9,899 bases of DNA from Caldilineaceae bacterium (GCA_024643705.1 JAHEML010000069.1:1-9899), one strand, 5' to 3'. Shown: positions 1 through 7,699, numbered from the stretch's first letter. Notes: generated from the sequence alone by a model not told the origin. Numbers and translations: made by a program.

Positions 1-429
1 TGGCTCCATGGCCATCGCGTCCGTATTGCTGGGGTCACTGCCGCCTTGCAGCATATAACCGATGCCCAAACCGGGAATCTCAGGTTCCTCGCCGGCCATA
101 AATGCTTCGTTCCAGGCTTGCCAGATGGGGTCGAAGCACTGGGGATCGTTGCCCGGCGAGACGGGCCAGTCGGCCAGACAGGTCCAGCCGTTCGTCCCCT
201 CGCGCAGGACAACGCTGGGCATACCCTCCTCGTCCCAGCCCAGGATGGTGGCCGCTTTGGCGATGGCACTGGTGCCCGCGCTTTCGGCGTTGGCGATCAA
301 CGCGTCCACATCCTCGCTGGAGTGGGCTGTGGCGGGGGGCGCGGCCTGGGCCAGCTGAATTCCCCGCCCAATGACCAGCAGGGCGACCAGCACAAACACA
401 ATTTTGTACCAACGGATAATGGGTTTCAT
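1..429 (-). CDS. Secreted protein with one C-X13-C / YMLQGGS module (3' end beyond window)
   Basis: I do not recognise a named function. The frame runs from ATG at 429-427 to the left edge with no stop (143 residues visible). GGAG at 438-441 lies 8 bases upstream of the ATG, which supports this start. Residues 1-29 look like a Sec signal peptide: Lys/Arg N-region, hydrophobic stretch at about 10-20, and cleavage after AQA at 27-29. From about residue 48 the protein matches the module that occurs twice in the gene at 6047-7515. Shared features are N-A-x-S-A, L-R-x-G-T-N-G-W-T-C (Cys84), P-G-N-D-P (94-97 region), a second Cys at 98 (14 residues later, as in the other copies), W-x-x-A, and Y-M-L-Q-G-G-S (125-131) followed by a S-x-x-D pattern. 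The two Cys could form a disulfide outside the membrane (inference). The second half of the module (GPPH...MWAGTPYEHF in the other copies) would lie beyond the edge. I am sure it is a real gene and unsure of its role. Confidence 0.83.
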   Translation of the reverse strand, partial: MKPIIRWYKIVFVLVALLVIGRGIQLAQAAPPATAHSSEDVDALIANAESAGTSAIAKAATILGWDEEGMPSVVLREGTNGWTCLADWPVSPGNDPQCFDPIWQAWNEAFMAGEEPEIPGLGIGYMLQGGSDPSNTDAMAMEP

Positions 430-487
430 ACGTTCTGCTCCTGTGGAAATGGGTTGGATCGCGCGATATTCAGAAAGGGCGAAGAGG

Positions 488-527
488 CGAGAAGCGTGAG
501 ATCGTGCGAGTGATCTCACGCTTCTCG
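488..527. repeat. Perfect 16-bp inverted repeat (hairpin), followed by TTTT
   Basis: The left arm 488-503 and right arm 512-527 are exact reverse complements, with an 8-base loop (504-511). TTTT follows at 528-531, so it looks like an intrinsic terminator on the plus strand. However, it sits between two divergent genes where no plus-strand transcript should end. The right arm contains the 10-mer TCTCACGCTT (514-523), which also occurs in the right arm of the larger palindrome at 4683-4740. That favours a dispersed palindromic element over a dedicated terminator (inference). Confidence 0.85.
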
Positions 528-707
528 TTTTCTTCGGTAAATCCAAAGAATCCAGCCGCACTGTGCGGATAGTTTTACAGAGAGGGGGTTCTAATGCCGT
601 TCAAACATCCCCAGGGCCGTAGAGCAAAATAGGATATCTATGCTTCTGGGACACCCTTGCCCACCCCACACTGTCCGGCGATAGTATCAAAAATCCCACT
701 GGTACAG

Positions 708-725
708 GTATCGCTTTTGCGATAC
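708..725. promoter_or_regulatory. Operator-like palindrome upstream of the XRE regulator
   Basis: A perfect 7-bp inverted repeat, GTATCGC (708-714) and GCGATAC (719-725), is separated by TTTT. It lies 41 bases upstream of the ATG at 767. A further GCGATA half-site occurs at 678-683. The right arm overlaps a TACAAT (723-728) that could be a -10 element. Palindromes of this size at a promoter are typical binding sites for XRE-type dimers, so autoregulation by the downstream gene is a reasonable guess. It could equally be a small RNA hairpin in the leader. Confidence 0.4.
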
Positions 726-766
726 AATTTCTCTCACCGTAAAAATGGCGAAAGCGGGGGGTGGCG

Positions 767-3304
767 ATGGAATCTCCGGCGACGTTTGGGCAATGGGTGC
801 GGGCGCGACGAACAGCCCTGCGCGTGACGCAAGGCGAACTGGCGCGCCAGGTCTACTGCTCGGAAATTACCATTCGCAAGATCGAAGGCGACGAACGACG
901 CCCTTCGCCGGAGATTGCCCAGGGGCTGGCGACCCATTTGCAGCTACCCAACGATCTGCTCCCCCGCTTCCTGCAGGTGGCTCGGGGCGATCTCAGCGCC
1001 GACCACCTGCCCCAACTCCACAGCCCAAACGAACGCCCCCGCCACTGGCTGCCCGTCCTCAGCCGGGCTGACCTCTCTATCCCGGAGACCTCTTTTCTGG
1101 GGCGCACCCAGGAGATCGCCCAACTCTGCCAACTGCTGCAACAGCCCGATCTGCGTCTACTGACCCTCGTCGGGCCGCCGGGCATTGGCAAAAGCCGTCT
1201 GAGTCTGCACACAGCCGCAGAACTGAGCGACGCCTTCCTGAACGGCGTCCATTTTGTGCCCCTGGCCCCTCTGCGCGACCCGGAGTTGGTCCCCGATGCC
1301 ATCGCCCAGCTTTTCGGCTTTGCCGAGTCGGCCTATCCCACCCCCCTGGACTATCTGCGCGTCGAACTGCGCGCCCGCCATCTGCTCCTCATTCTGGACA
1401 ATTTCGAGCAGGTGCTCCCCGCCAGCCGTTTCGTGGCGGAATTGTTGAGCCTCGCGCCGGGCGTCAAGCTTCTCATCACCAGCCGGGTACCCCTCTCTCT
1501 GCCGGAAGAGCGGACCTATGCCGTGCCCACGCTGCCCATGCCCGGCCTGACCCAAACGCCCACGGCCCTGGCCGCCATCCGTTTCCCCGCGGTGCAGTTG
1601 CTTGTCGGTCGGGCGCGGGCGGCCAACCCGGACTTTGCGCTGACCATCGAAAACGTCGGTGCTGTGGCGGCCATCTGCGCCCGGGTCGATGGGCTGCCCC
1701 TGGCTATCGAACTGGTCGCTGCCCGTCTGGCAAGCCTGACCGCGGAGGCTCTGCTGGCCCGCCTGTCCGACTGGCTGGCCTTGCCCGCTGCCGGCTCCGA
1801 CCATCTGCCCGAACGCCACCGCACCCTGCGCAACGCCATTGCCTGGAGCTACGATCTGCTGCCTGCTGCCGCCCGGCAGGTGTTTGGCTGGCTGGGCGTC
1901 TTTGTCCACGGGGCCACGGCGGAGATGGCCCAAAGCCTCTGCGCTGCGCTCGGCCCTCTGCCCGGCCCGGCCCAGGAGCAGATCGATCTGCTGGTCAATC
2001 ACAATCTGGTGCGGGCCGAAGTGGATGGCGCGGGCCGCACCCGCTACACAATGCTGGAAACCGTTCTCGATTTTGCCCGGGAGCAGCTCGTACTGCGCAA
2101 GGAGTGGGAGCCAGCCCGGCAGATCCACGCCCGCCTCTTCTGCGAATTCATCGAGGCTGTCGCCCTGCCGCTCCTGGGCCGGGAGCGGCGGCTCTGGATG
2201 GAACAGGTAGAGGCGGAGAACGACAATCTGCGCGCCGCCCTGGCCGGGGCCGAGCAGAACGACGACGTGGCTACCCTCACCCGTCTGGTGGCCGCACTCG
2301 GCTGGTTTTGGGAGATGCAGGGCCGCCGGATTGAGGCGCGTCACTGGTTGAATACGAGCCTGAAGCTACCCGCCGACCAGCAGCCACCCCAGGCCCGCGC
2401 CCGTCTTCTGCATATGGTCAGCCACACCGCCGGTGAAGAAGGAGAGGTCGAACGCACCCTGCGCTATGCCCTGGAGAGCCTTGCCCTGGCCGAAGCTTTG
2501 GGGGACAGGTGGACGGTTGCCCTGGCCCAGCGGGAGTTGGGTTGGGTGCGGTTTGTGAGGGACAACGAAGCCGAACAGTCAATCGCCCTGGCCGACAGAG
2601 CCGCTGCCGGATTGCTGGCCGCCGGTGATCTGCGTAACTATCTGTTGGCGCTGTTGGATGCGGCGATGGTCTGCCAGAAGACCGGTCAGACGAAACGGGG
2701 CACAGTCTACGCCAGCGCGGTGCTGGAAATGGCCCAAGAGTGGGGGGATGAGCCGACGGCCTGCGAAGCCTTGAGTACCCTGGGGCTTCTGGCCTATGCG
2801 GCTGGCGACTACGCCCGCGCTGTGCCACTGTTAAAGAAAAATCTGGCTGTGGCTGCCCAACTGCCCAACGGCAAATTGATTGCCTGGGCCAATTATTGGT
2901 TTGGGCAGGTGCTGCTGGACAGCGGCGATCCGGTCCGGGCAGCGACCCACTTCAGCGAGAGCGCGCGTCTGTGGCGGGAACGCAATGAGATTTTGGCCGT
3001 GGCCTATTGCCAAAGCGGTCAGGCCAACTGCCTTTTTCAGCAGGGAGAAATCCAACAGGCTAAAGCGCTCTATCGGGCCACCCTGCGGGTCTATCGCCGC
3101 TTTGCCGCGCGCCGGGCCGAGTCGTGGACACTCTGGAATCTGGCCCATACCGCGGCGGTTGAAGGCCACCCGGCTCGGGTCGAATCCCTCCTGTGCGCCA
3201 GTGAACTCTGTTTTACTGAACGCAACGAGGCAGCGGGGATTGTCTGTTGCTCGGCCGCGCGCCAGGGCGAATGGCGTCCAGCCCGGGAACCCGTGCGCCA
3301 ATAA
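767..3304 (+). CDS. XRE helix-turn-helix / STAND (NB-ARC-like) ATPase / TPR transcriptional regulator
   Basis: This is a multidomain signal-responsive regulator of the STAND class. It is cytoplasmic, probably binds DNA through its N-terminus, and uses nucleotide-dependent switching. ATG at 767 is preferred because the G-run 756-760 lies 6 bases before it; an in-frame GTG at 761 directly abuts that run and is less likely. The product is about 845 residues. Residues about 5-70 form the HTH: F-G-Q-W-x-R-x-R-R, L-T-Q-type turn, and I-R-K-I-E-x-D-E-R-R-P-S, typical of the Chloroflexota version. S-F-L-G-R-x-x-E-I begins the ATPase; the Walker A GPPGIGKS is at about 136-143, Walker B LLLILDNFEQ at about 206-215, the sensor-like LLITSR at about 235-240 and GLPL at about 308-311. 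A winged-helix region with W-S-Y-D-L-L-P follows, then alpha-helical TPR-like repeats from about 450 to the end. The protein ends within what looks like a TPR unit, without the usual GAAEALR-type tail, so the C-terminus may be truncated. The inducer and target genes cannot be read from the sequence. Confidence 0.93.
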   Translation: MESPATFGQWVRARRTALRVTQGELARQVYCSEITIRKIEGDERRPSPEIAQGLATHLQLPNDLLPRFLQVARGDLSADHLPQLHSPNERPRHWLPVLSRADLSIPETSFLGRTQEIAQLCQLLQQPDLRLLTLVGPPGIGKSRLSLHTAAELSDAFLNGVHFVPLAPLRDPELVPDAIAQLFGFAESAYPTPLDYLRVELRARHLLLILDNFEQVLPASRFVAELLSLAPGVKLLITSRVPLSLPEERTYAVPTLPMPGLTQTPTALAAIRFPAVQLLVGRARAANPDFALTIENVGAVAAICARVDGLPLAIELVAARLASLTAEALLARLSDWLALPAAGSDHLPERHRTLRNAIAWSYDLLPAAARQVFGWLGVFVHGATAEMAQSLCAALGPLPGPAQEQIDLLVNHNLVRAEVDGAGRTRYTMLETVLDFAREQLVLRKEWEPARQIHARLFCEFIEAVALPLLGRERRLWMEQVEAENDNLRAALAGAEQNDDVATLTRLVAALGWFWEMQGRRIEARHWLNTSLKLPADQQPPQARARLLHMVSHTAGEEGEVERTLRYALESLALAEALGDRWTVALAQRELGWVRFVRDNEAEQSIALADRAAAGLLAAGDLRNYLLALLDAAMVCQKTGQTKRGTVYASAVLEMAQEWGDEPTACEALSTLGLLAYAAGDYARAVPLLKKNLAVAAQLPNGKLIAWANYWFGQVLLDSGDPVRAATHFSESARLWRERNEILAVAYCQSGQANCLFQQGEIQQAKALYRATLRVYRRFAARRAESWTLWNLAHTAAVEGHPARVESLLCASELCFTERNEAAGIVCCSAARQGEWRPAREPVRQ

Positions 3305-3613
3305 CCCATTTTGGCATCCTCTGCACCTACGGCTGGAATTCACGGTGCTTTCCGCATCATCCCATTGGGCGATTCCCCCCTTACGGACTCGGCACGCTGG
3401 AATGCCCCCTACTCATCACGATTCGGTTGTCTCAATACAAATAATCGCCTGCATTGGCGCATATTTCACCAAACGCCAAGCCTCTTGGCGCTCGACCGCG
3501 GCCCGATGTACAATCACACCCAGTGGGTATCTGACATTATCTTCGGACGCGTTCGCTCTGCATGATCCCAGAATCTCATCTCTACTTCTTTTACCGGCAA
3601 AGGAGCCTTCCAC
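3305..3613. other. Intergenic region before the LLM oxidoreductase gene
   Basis: These 309 bases contain no credible gene. The 3' part holds a short hairpin (CGCCAAG 3474-3480, loop CCT, CTTGGCG 3484-3490) whose right arm overlaps a -35-like TTGGCG, and a -10-like TACAAT at 3509-3514. The 5' part (3305-3420) shows no clear terminator for the regulator gene and no other structure I can support. Confidence 0.5.
3485..3514 (+). promoter_or_regulatory. Probable sigma70-type promoter of the LLM oxidoreductase gene
   Basis: TTGGCG (3485-3490) and TACAAT (3509-3514) are separated by 18 bases. They match the -35 consensus at 4 of 6 and the -10 consensus at 5 of 6 positions. They lie about 100 bases upstream of the ATG at 3614. 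The -35 overlaps the right arm of the 7-bp hairpin 3474-3490, which could serve as a regulator site. This is by eye only; no transcript data are available. Confidence 0.4.
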
Positions 3614-4624
<1,011 letters not shown>

Positions 4625-4682
4625 TCGACAATCCACAGGTTGTTCCGCAGGGAATTCCGCAGATTGTAACGAGGGATTCGGA

Positions 4683-4740
4683 AACGTGAAACGTAAAACG
4701 TGAGAATGGGCGTACCTTCTCACGCTTTACGTTTCACGTT
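4683..4740. repeat. Long intergenic palindrome (24-bp arms) built from AACGTRA heptamers
   Basis: Arms 4683-4706 and 4717-4740 pair at 23 of 24 positions (the single mismatch is 4698 A against 4725 C) around a 10-base loop (4707-4716). The left arm is three tandem heptamers, AACGTGA, AACGTAA, AACGTGA (4683-4703), followed by GAA. The right arm shares TCTCACGCTT (4718-4727) with the hairpin at 488-527. It lies 58 bases after the LLM gene and 46 bases before the lipoprotein start. The T-rich but interrupted stretch 4740-4756 could let it act as a terminator for the LLM transcript. Its length and internal word structure point instead to a dispersed palindromic repeat. Confidence 0.85.
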
Positions 4741-4776
4741 CTTATTTGCTCTTTTATTCACTTTGCCTCTATTCAT

Positions 4777-4780
4777 GGAG
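4777..4780 (+). promoter_or_regulatory. Ribosome binding site that decides the lipoprotein start
   Basis: GGAG at 4777-4780 lies 6 bases before ATG 4787. The same frame is open back to an ATG at 4700, but that codon is inside the palindrome and would put about 29 extra residues ahead of a complete lipoprotein signal peptide. An ATG at 4775 overlaps the site itself. 4787 is therefore the best start. Confidence 0.7.
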
Positions 4781-4786
4781 TTTAGC

Positions 4787-5773
4787 ATGAAAACCCTCCG
4801 CACCGTTCTGCTCTTGCTCATACTCGTCGTTACCATTTCTGGCTGTGCTTCATCCAGTCCACAAACCCCTGCCACAGAGGGCAAACTACGTGTCGTTACA
4901 ACCGTCTCGCCCATCACCAACATCATTCAGAACATCGGCGGCGACCACATCGAAGTCACGGGCATCGTGCCCGAAGGCGTCAATTCCCACACCTTCGAGC
5001 CAGCCCCATCAGATGCTCGCCTGCTGGCCCAGGCCGACATCATTTTTGTCAATGGCCTTTTTCTGGAAGAGCCGACCATCAAGCTGGCCGAGGCCAACAA
5101 ACGCGAAGGCGTGGAGATCGTCTCTCTGGGCGAGCAGACAGTGACGCCGGAGGAATACGTCTTTGATTTCTCCTTCCCCAAGGAAGCAGGCAACCCCAAC
5201 CCCCATCTGTGGATGAACCCACTCTACGCGGCCCGCTACGCCGAACTGGTGGCAGAATCCCTGGCCGCCGCAGACCCAGCCAACGCCGACGACTACCAAG
5301 CCAACGCCGCCGCCTTTGCCGCACGCATCGACGTTCTGGACAAAGCCATCGCCGCCACACTGAACACCGTCCCTGCCGAGAAGCGCCGCCTGCTTACCTA
5401 TCACGATTCGTTTGCCTATTTTGCCCCCCGCTATGGCTTCACCGTTTTGGGCGCGGTGCAGCCCGCCGACTTCTCCGAACCATCCGCGCAGGAGGTGGCC
5501 CAACTGATCACCCAACTGCGGGAGGAGAAAATCCCTGCCATCTTCGGCTCCGAGGTCTTTTCCTCGCCCATTTTGGAGCAGATCGCCAAAGAGTCGGGCG
5601 CGGTCTTTATCGATCAGCTGCGCGACGACGACCTGCCCGGTGAACCGGGCGACGACAATCACTCCTATTTTGGGCTGATGGTGGAAGATGTGCGGGTGAT
5701 CACCGAGGCGCTGGGGGGAGATGTCGGCGGGATGGATGGGATCGAGACGGGGAACTTGTCCGGCGGGAAGTGA
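4787..5773 (+). CDS. Metal ABC transporter substrate-binding lipoprotein, ZnuA/TroA/MntC type (cluster A-I)
   Basis: This is an extracytoplasmic lipoprotein that captures a divalent metal (Zn2+ or Mn2+) for an ABC importer. It has 328 residues, normal for the family. Residues 1-19 are a lipoprotein signal with lipobox I-S-G-C, so Cys20 should be lipidated. The mature part begins with the family strand V-V-T-T-V-S-P-I (36-43). Expected metal ligands are present: His68 in N-S-H-T-F-E-P, His140 in P-H-L-W-M-N-P, His206 in Y-H-D-S-F, and an acidic residue near Asp280-282. Two family motifs are also seen: the A-D-I-I-F-V-N-G strand (83-90) and the helix linker with P-S-A-Q-E-V (232-237). There is no long His-rich loop between the first two His ligands, which many ZnuA proteins have; the loop is short and acidic. 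The metal is therefore unresolved. No permease or ATPase gene follows: the next genes run on the opposite strand, so the partner genes must be elsewhere or absent. Confidence 0.92.
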   Translation: MKTLRTVLLLLILVVTISGCASSSPQTPATEGKLRVVTTVSPITNIIQNIGGDHIEVTGIVPEGVNSHTFEPAPSDARLLAQADIIFVNGLFLEEPTIKLAEANKREGVEIVSLGEQTVTPEEYVFDFSFPKEAGNPNPHLWMNPLYAARYAELVAESLAAADPANADDYQANAAAFAARIDVLDKAIAATLNTVPAEKRRLLTYHDSFAYFAPRYGFTVLGAVQPADFSEPSAQEVAQLITQLREEKIPAIFGSEVFSSPILEQIAKESGAVFIDQLRDDDLPGEPGDDNHSYFGLMVEDVRVITEALGGDVGGMDGIETGNLSGGK

Positions 5774-6046
5774 ACGGGCTGTGTTTTCCGGATTGGCATG
5801 AGCAGTGAGCGGATTCGGGCGGTGCAGCAAAAATAAAGATGACAATATGGGCATAGCCCGAATGGTCTTCTCCGCCGGCAGCGGTAAATGAGTCGGTGGT
5901 GTATCGGTGACTGTCGCGGGCCACATACAACTGGTATCCCGGGAGATTTTCTGACCCGTGACAGTCACCGATTTGAACTGATTTTTGGACATTCACACTG
6001 ACTCTACTGGATGGTCCGCCCGAGGTCGAGTGGACACGGTCGGCGC
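5774..6046. other. Convergent intergenic region with two spaced inverted repeats
   Basis: These 273 bases lie between the ends of two convergent genes. ATTCGGGC (5813-5820) pairs with GCCCGAAT (5856-5863). Further on, 5903-5920 pairs with 5955-5972 (listed separately). Neither is followed by a clear T-run on either strand, so classical bidirectional termination is not obvious. Minus-strand frames here give no recognisable protein. Confidence 0.5.
5903..5972. repeat. 18-bp inverted repeat with 34-base spacer
   Basis: Arm 5903-5920 and arm 5955-5972 are reverse complements at 17 of 18 positions; the exception (5916 G against 5959 T) would still be a G-U wobble in RNA. The spacer is 5921-5954. 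It lies between convergent genes and may be a transcript-end structure or a remnant of a small element. Its arms share no obvious word with the palindromes at 488 and 4683. Confidence 0.75.
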
Positions 6047-6070
6047 TCAGTCCGATGCCATATTCTCGGT

Positions 6071-6514
6071 TGGGGACATGAAGTGTTCGTAGGGCGTGCC
6101 AGCCCACATGATGTACGGATGGCCTGCACTGCGAACCGTCGGGAAGAGATCGGCGTCCAGGTCATCCGGCGCAATCAGCATGACATGGGGCGGACCGATG
6201 AGCCAGTCTTCTCCGTCCCCCGGCTCCATGATCGACGGATCCGAGTCGCTAGGCCCGCTGCCGCCCTGGAGCATGTATGCCCACCCCAGGTTGTCGATAT
6301 CCGGGTCTTCACCAGCAAAGATGGCTTCCAGCCATACCACCCACCGGGCATCCAGACACATGGGGTCGTTGGTGGGTGTTGCAGGGTCATCGGGCAAACA
6401 GGTCCATCCGTTGTTGCCCGCCCGCAGCACTTCGAATTCCGGATTGTCTTCAGTGGGCCAGGCCCAGACGGTCGCGTCGGCGGAAATGGAGGCAGGACCG
6501 GCGCTCATGGCGTT
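6071..6514 (-). repeat. Second copy of the tandem secreted module
   Basis: This encodes 148 residues from N-A-M-S-A-G-P to H-F-M-S-P. By hand, 105 of 148 residues equal those of the copy at 6557-7000 with no gaps, and the period is exactly 486 bases (162 codons). Invariant blocks include N-G-W-T-C-L-P-D-D-P, N-D-P-M-C-L-D, G-W-A-Y-M-L-Q-G-G-S-G, E-D-W-L-x-G-P-P-H-x-M-L-I, and P-Y-I-M-W-A-G-T-P-Y-E-H-F-M. Confidence 0.88.
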
Positions 6515-6556
6515 GGCGATGGGATCGTCTGTTTCTGACGGTATGCCAAGCTCAAC

Positions 6557-7000
6557 TGGGATCATGAAATGCTCGTAGGGGGTGCCAGCCCACATAATGT
6601 AAGGCTCGCCCGAACTTCGGTCTGTGGGGAAATTATCGGCGTCAAAGGGTTCCGGACCGATGAGCATCAGGTGGGGCGGACCGACCAGCCAGTCTTCTCG
6701 TTCCAGTGGTTCCATTTGGAATGGATCCGAATCGCTGGCCCCGCTGCCGCCCTGCAACATATAGGCCCATCCATAGGTCGTGATCTCCGGATCACGGCCC
6801 TCAAAAATGGCGCTGAGCCACTCCACCCACTGCTCATCCAGGCACATCGGGTCATTGCCGGGCGTGGACGGGTCGTCGGGCAGACAGGTCCAGCCGTTGG
6901 TGCCAGCCCGTACCTCGGTGAAATCCGGGTGGCTTTCGGTGGGCCAATCCCAGACAGCGGCCTCTGCCGATACCGAGTTTGGCGCTGCACTGACAGCATT
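6557..7000 (-). repeat. First copy of the tandem secreted module
   Basis: This encodes 148 residues from N-A-V-S-A-A-P to H-F-M-I-P, preceded by a short Glu/Gln/Ala-rich linker and separated from the second copy by a 14-residue acidic linker. High identity to the second copy at both DNA and protein level points to tandem duplication inside the gene. The gene at 1-429 has a more divergent copy, so the module is older than this duplication. Confidence 0.88.
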
Positions 7001-7587
7001 TTCGATGACCGCAGCAGCTTGCTGCTCCGCCTCGGACGGTTCCTGGCGCCACATAGTGCCGCTGAAGCCATCCGAATAGTAGGTGATCATGGCGCCGGCG
7101 GGTGAGGTGAAGAGATGGAATTCAAATATCTCATCGCCAATGGGGGCAAAGGCCGCAAACGCACAGCCTGACACAACCTCGTAGGTAGCAGTAAAGGGCT
7201 GCCGGTCCACGATGGTTTCGCCGGCCATGCCAGCCGAGAACACACCGTCGCCATTGCCAGTACCGTCCAGGGTCCACACACCTGCTTCGGCGTAGGGGTG
7301 TGCGCCATCCCCGTCGGCGATGACGCCCTGGCATGGAACAGATAGGTGCCGTGAAGGGTCTCCAGCGAACAGTCCATCGCCGACATGGACAGTGTCTCGG
7401 CTTCCTCAATCACCAGCGCCTGGGTCGGATTCGCACCCCAGGCCAGGGCCATTGCCAGAAGCAGGGTCAAAAACACGGGTATTCGTTTCGCAACGATCTT
7501 CCACATAGACTGCATGATTTTTCTCCTTTTGTGTATACAGTTCTCACGTGGTCTGCAAGAGGTTTTTGGCAGGTGTCAGCTCCTTCA

Positions 7588-7603
7588 GCCCGATTCATCG
7601 GGC
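7588..7603. other. Short hairpin between the methyltransferase and the secreted-protein gene
   Basis: GCCCGA (7588-7593) and TCGGGC (7598-7603) form a 6-bp GC-rich stem with a 4-base loop, about 100 bases after the methyltransferase stop on the minus strand. No T-run follows on that strand, so it is at best a weak terminator. A 10-bp palindrome, TATCTAGATA, lies nearby at 7670-7679. Confidence 0.35.
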
Positions 7604-7699
7604 GTCCCATTGTAGCCCGGTATCTTCAACGCCAGGCGGTCATTCGGAATGCTCAGGGTATCTTCTCAATATCTAGATAGCTCGTCACCTGTTGGTGGT

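Larger units (their letters stand above)
430..766. other. Divergent intergenic region
   Basis: These 337 bases separate the start of the minus-strand secreted protein from the start of the plus-strand regulator, so promoters for both should lie here. It contains the perfect 16-bp inverted repeat at 488-527 and the operator-like palindrome at 708-725, listed separately. I see no coding frame with a credible start and ribosome binding site. No strong -35/-10 pair stands out. A TACAAT at 723-728, overlapping the right arm of the palindrome, is the best -10 candidate for the regulator gene. Confidence 0.6.
6047..7515 (-). pseudogene. Secreted protein with N-terminal lipocalin-like domain and two tandem C-X13-C modules, broken by a one-base frameshift
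   Basis: Translation should start at ATG 7515, with GGAG at 7523-7526 seven bases upstream. Residues 1-34 form a signal peptide (Lys/Arg, then F-L-T-L-L-L-A-M-A-L-A). D-C-S-L-E-T-L-H-G-T-Y-L-F (48-60) follows, resembling the start of secreted beta-rich domains of the C-S-L-x-x-L-x-G-T-Y type. The frame is then lost. Restoring one G to the GGG at 7326-7328 gives a smooth continuation (HAR-GVIADGDGAHPYAEAGV) into the downstream frame, which reads open to the stop at 6047-6049. The repaired product would have 489 residues. The two broken frames are 7515-7087 (with nonsense after about 7329) and 7279-6047 (GTG start, no good ribosome site). The N-terminal domain spans about 49-153. The module copies are at about 173-320 and 335-482, with Cys pairs 211/225 and 373/387. 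The one-base loss may be a true mutation, an assembly error or recoding. The module also occurs in the gene at 1-429. No function is known to me; an extracellular or surface role is inferred. Confidence 0.8.

Noticed and set aside
46..513. Plus-strand frame of 155 codons over the left-edge gene
   Set aside because: It is antisense to the signal-peptide gene 429-1. Its similarity to the plus-strand frames at 6011-6538 and 6569-7105 is what antisense copies of a repeated module would give.
488..531. Intrinsic terminator on the plus strand
   Set aside because: Hairpin plus TTTT fits the form, but no plus-strand gene ends before it, and it shares a 10-mer with another palindrome. It is annotated as a repeat.
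1157..2344. Long minus-strand frame (395 codons) inside the STAND regulator
   Set aside because: High GC opens antisense frames. The plus strand carries the Walker A, Walker B, GLPL and TPR motifs; the minus frame has low-complexity Gln/Gly-rich sequence and no good ribosome site.
4700..4786. Upstream in-frame start for the metal-binding lipoprotein at 4700
   Set aside because: It lies inside the palindrome, has no ribosome site, and would place 29 residues before a complete lipoprotein signal. ATG 4787 with GGAG is better.
5009..5992. Minus-strand frame (327 codons) over the lipoprotein and the convergent gap, and the related frame 5700-6107
   Set aside because: It is antisense to the metal-binding protein. 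The part in the gap has no recognisable motif and includes the inverted repeats.
6011..7105. Two plus-strand frames (6011-6538, 6569-7105) that resemble each other
   Set aside because: They are the antisense of the two tandem modules. The minus-strand frame has the conserved motifs, signal peptide and ribosome site.
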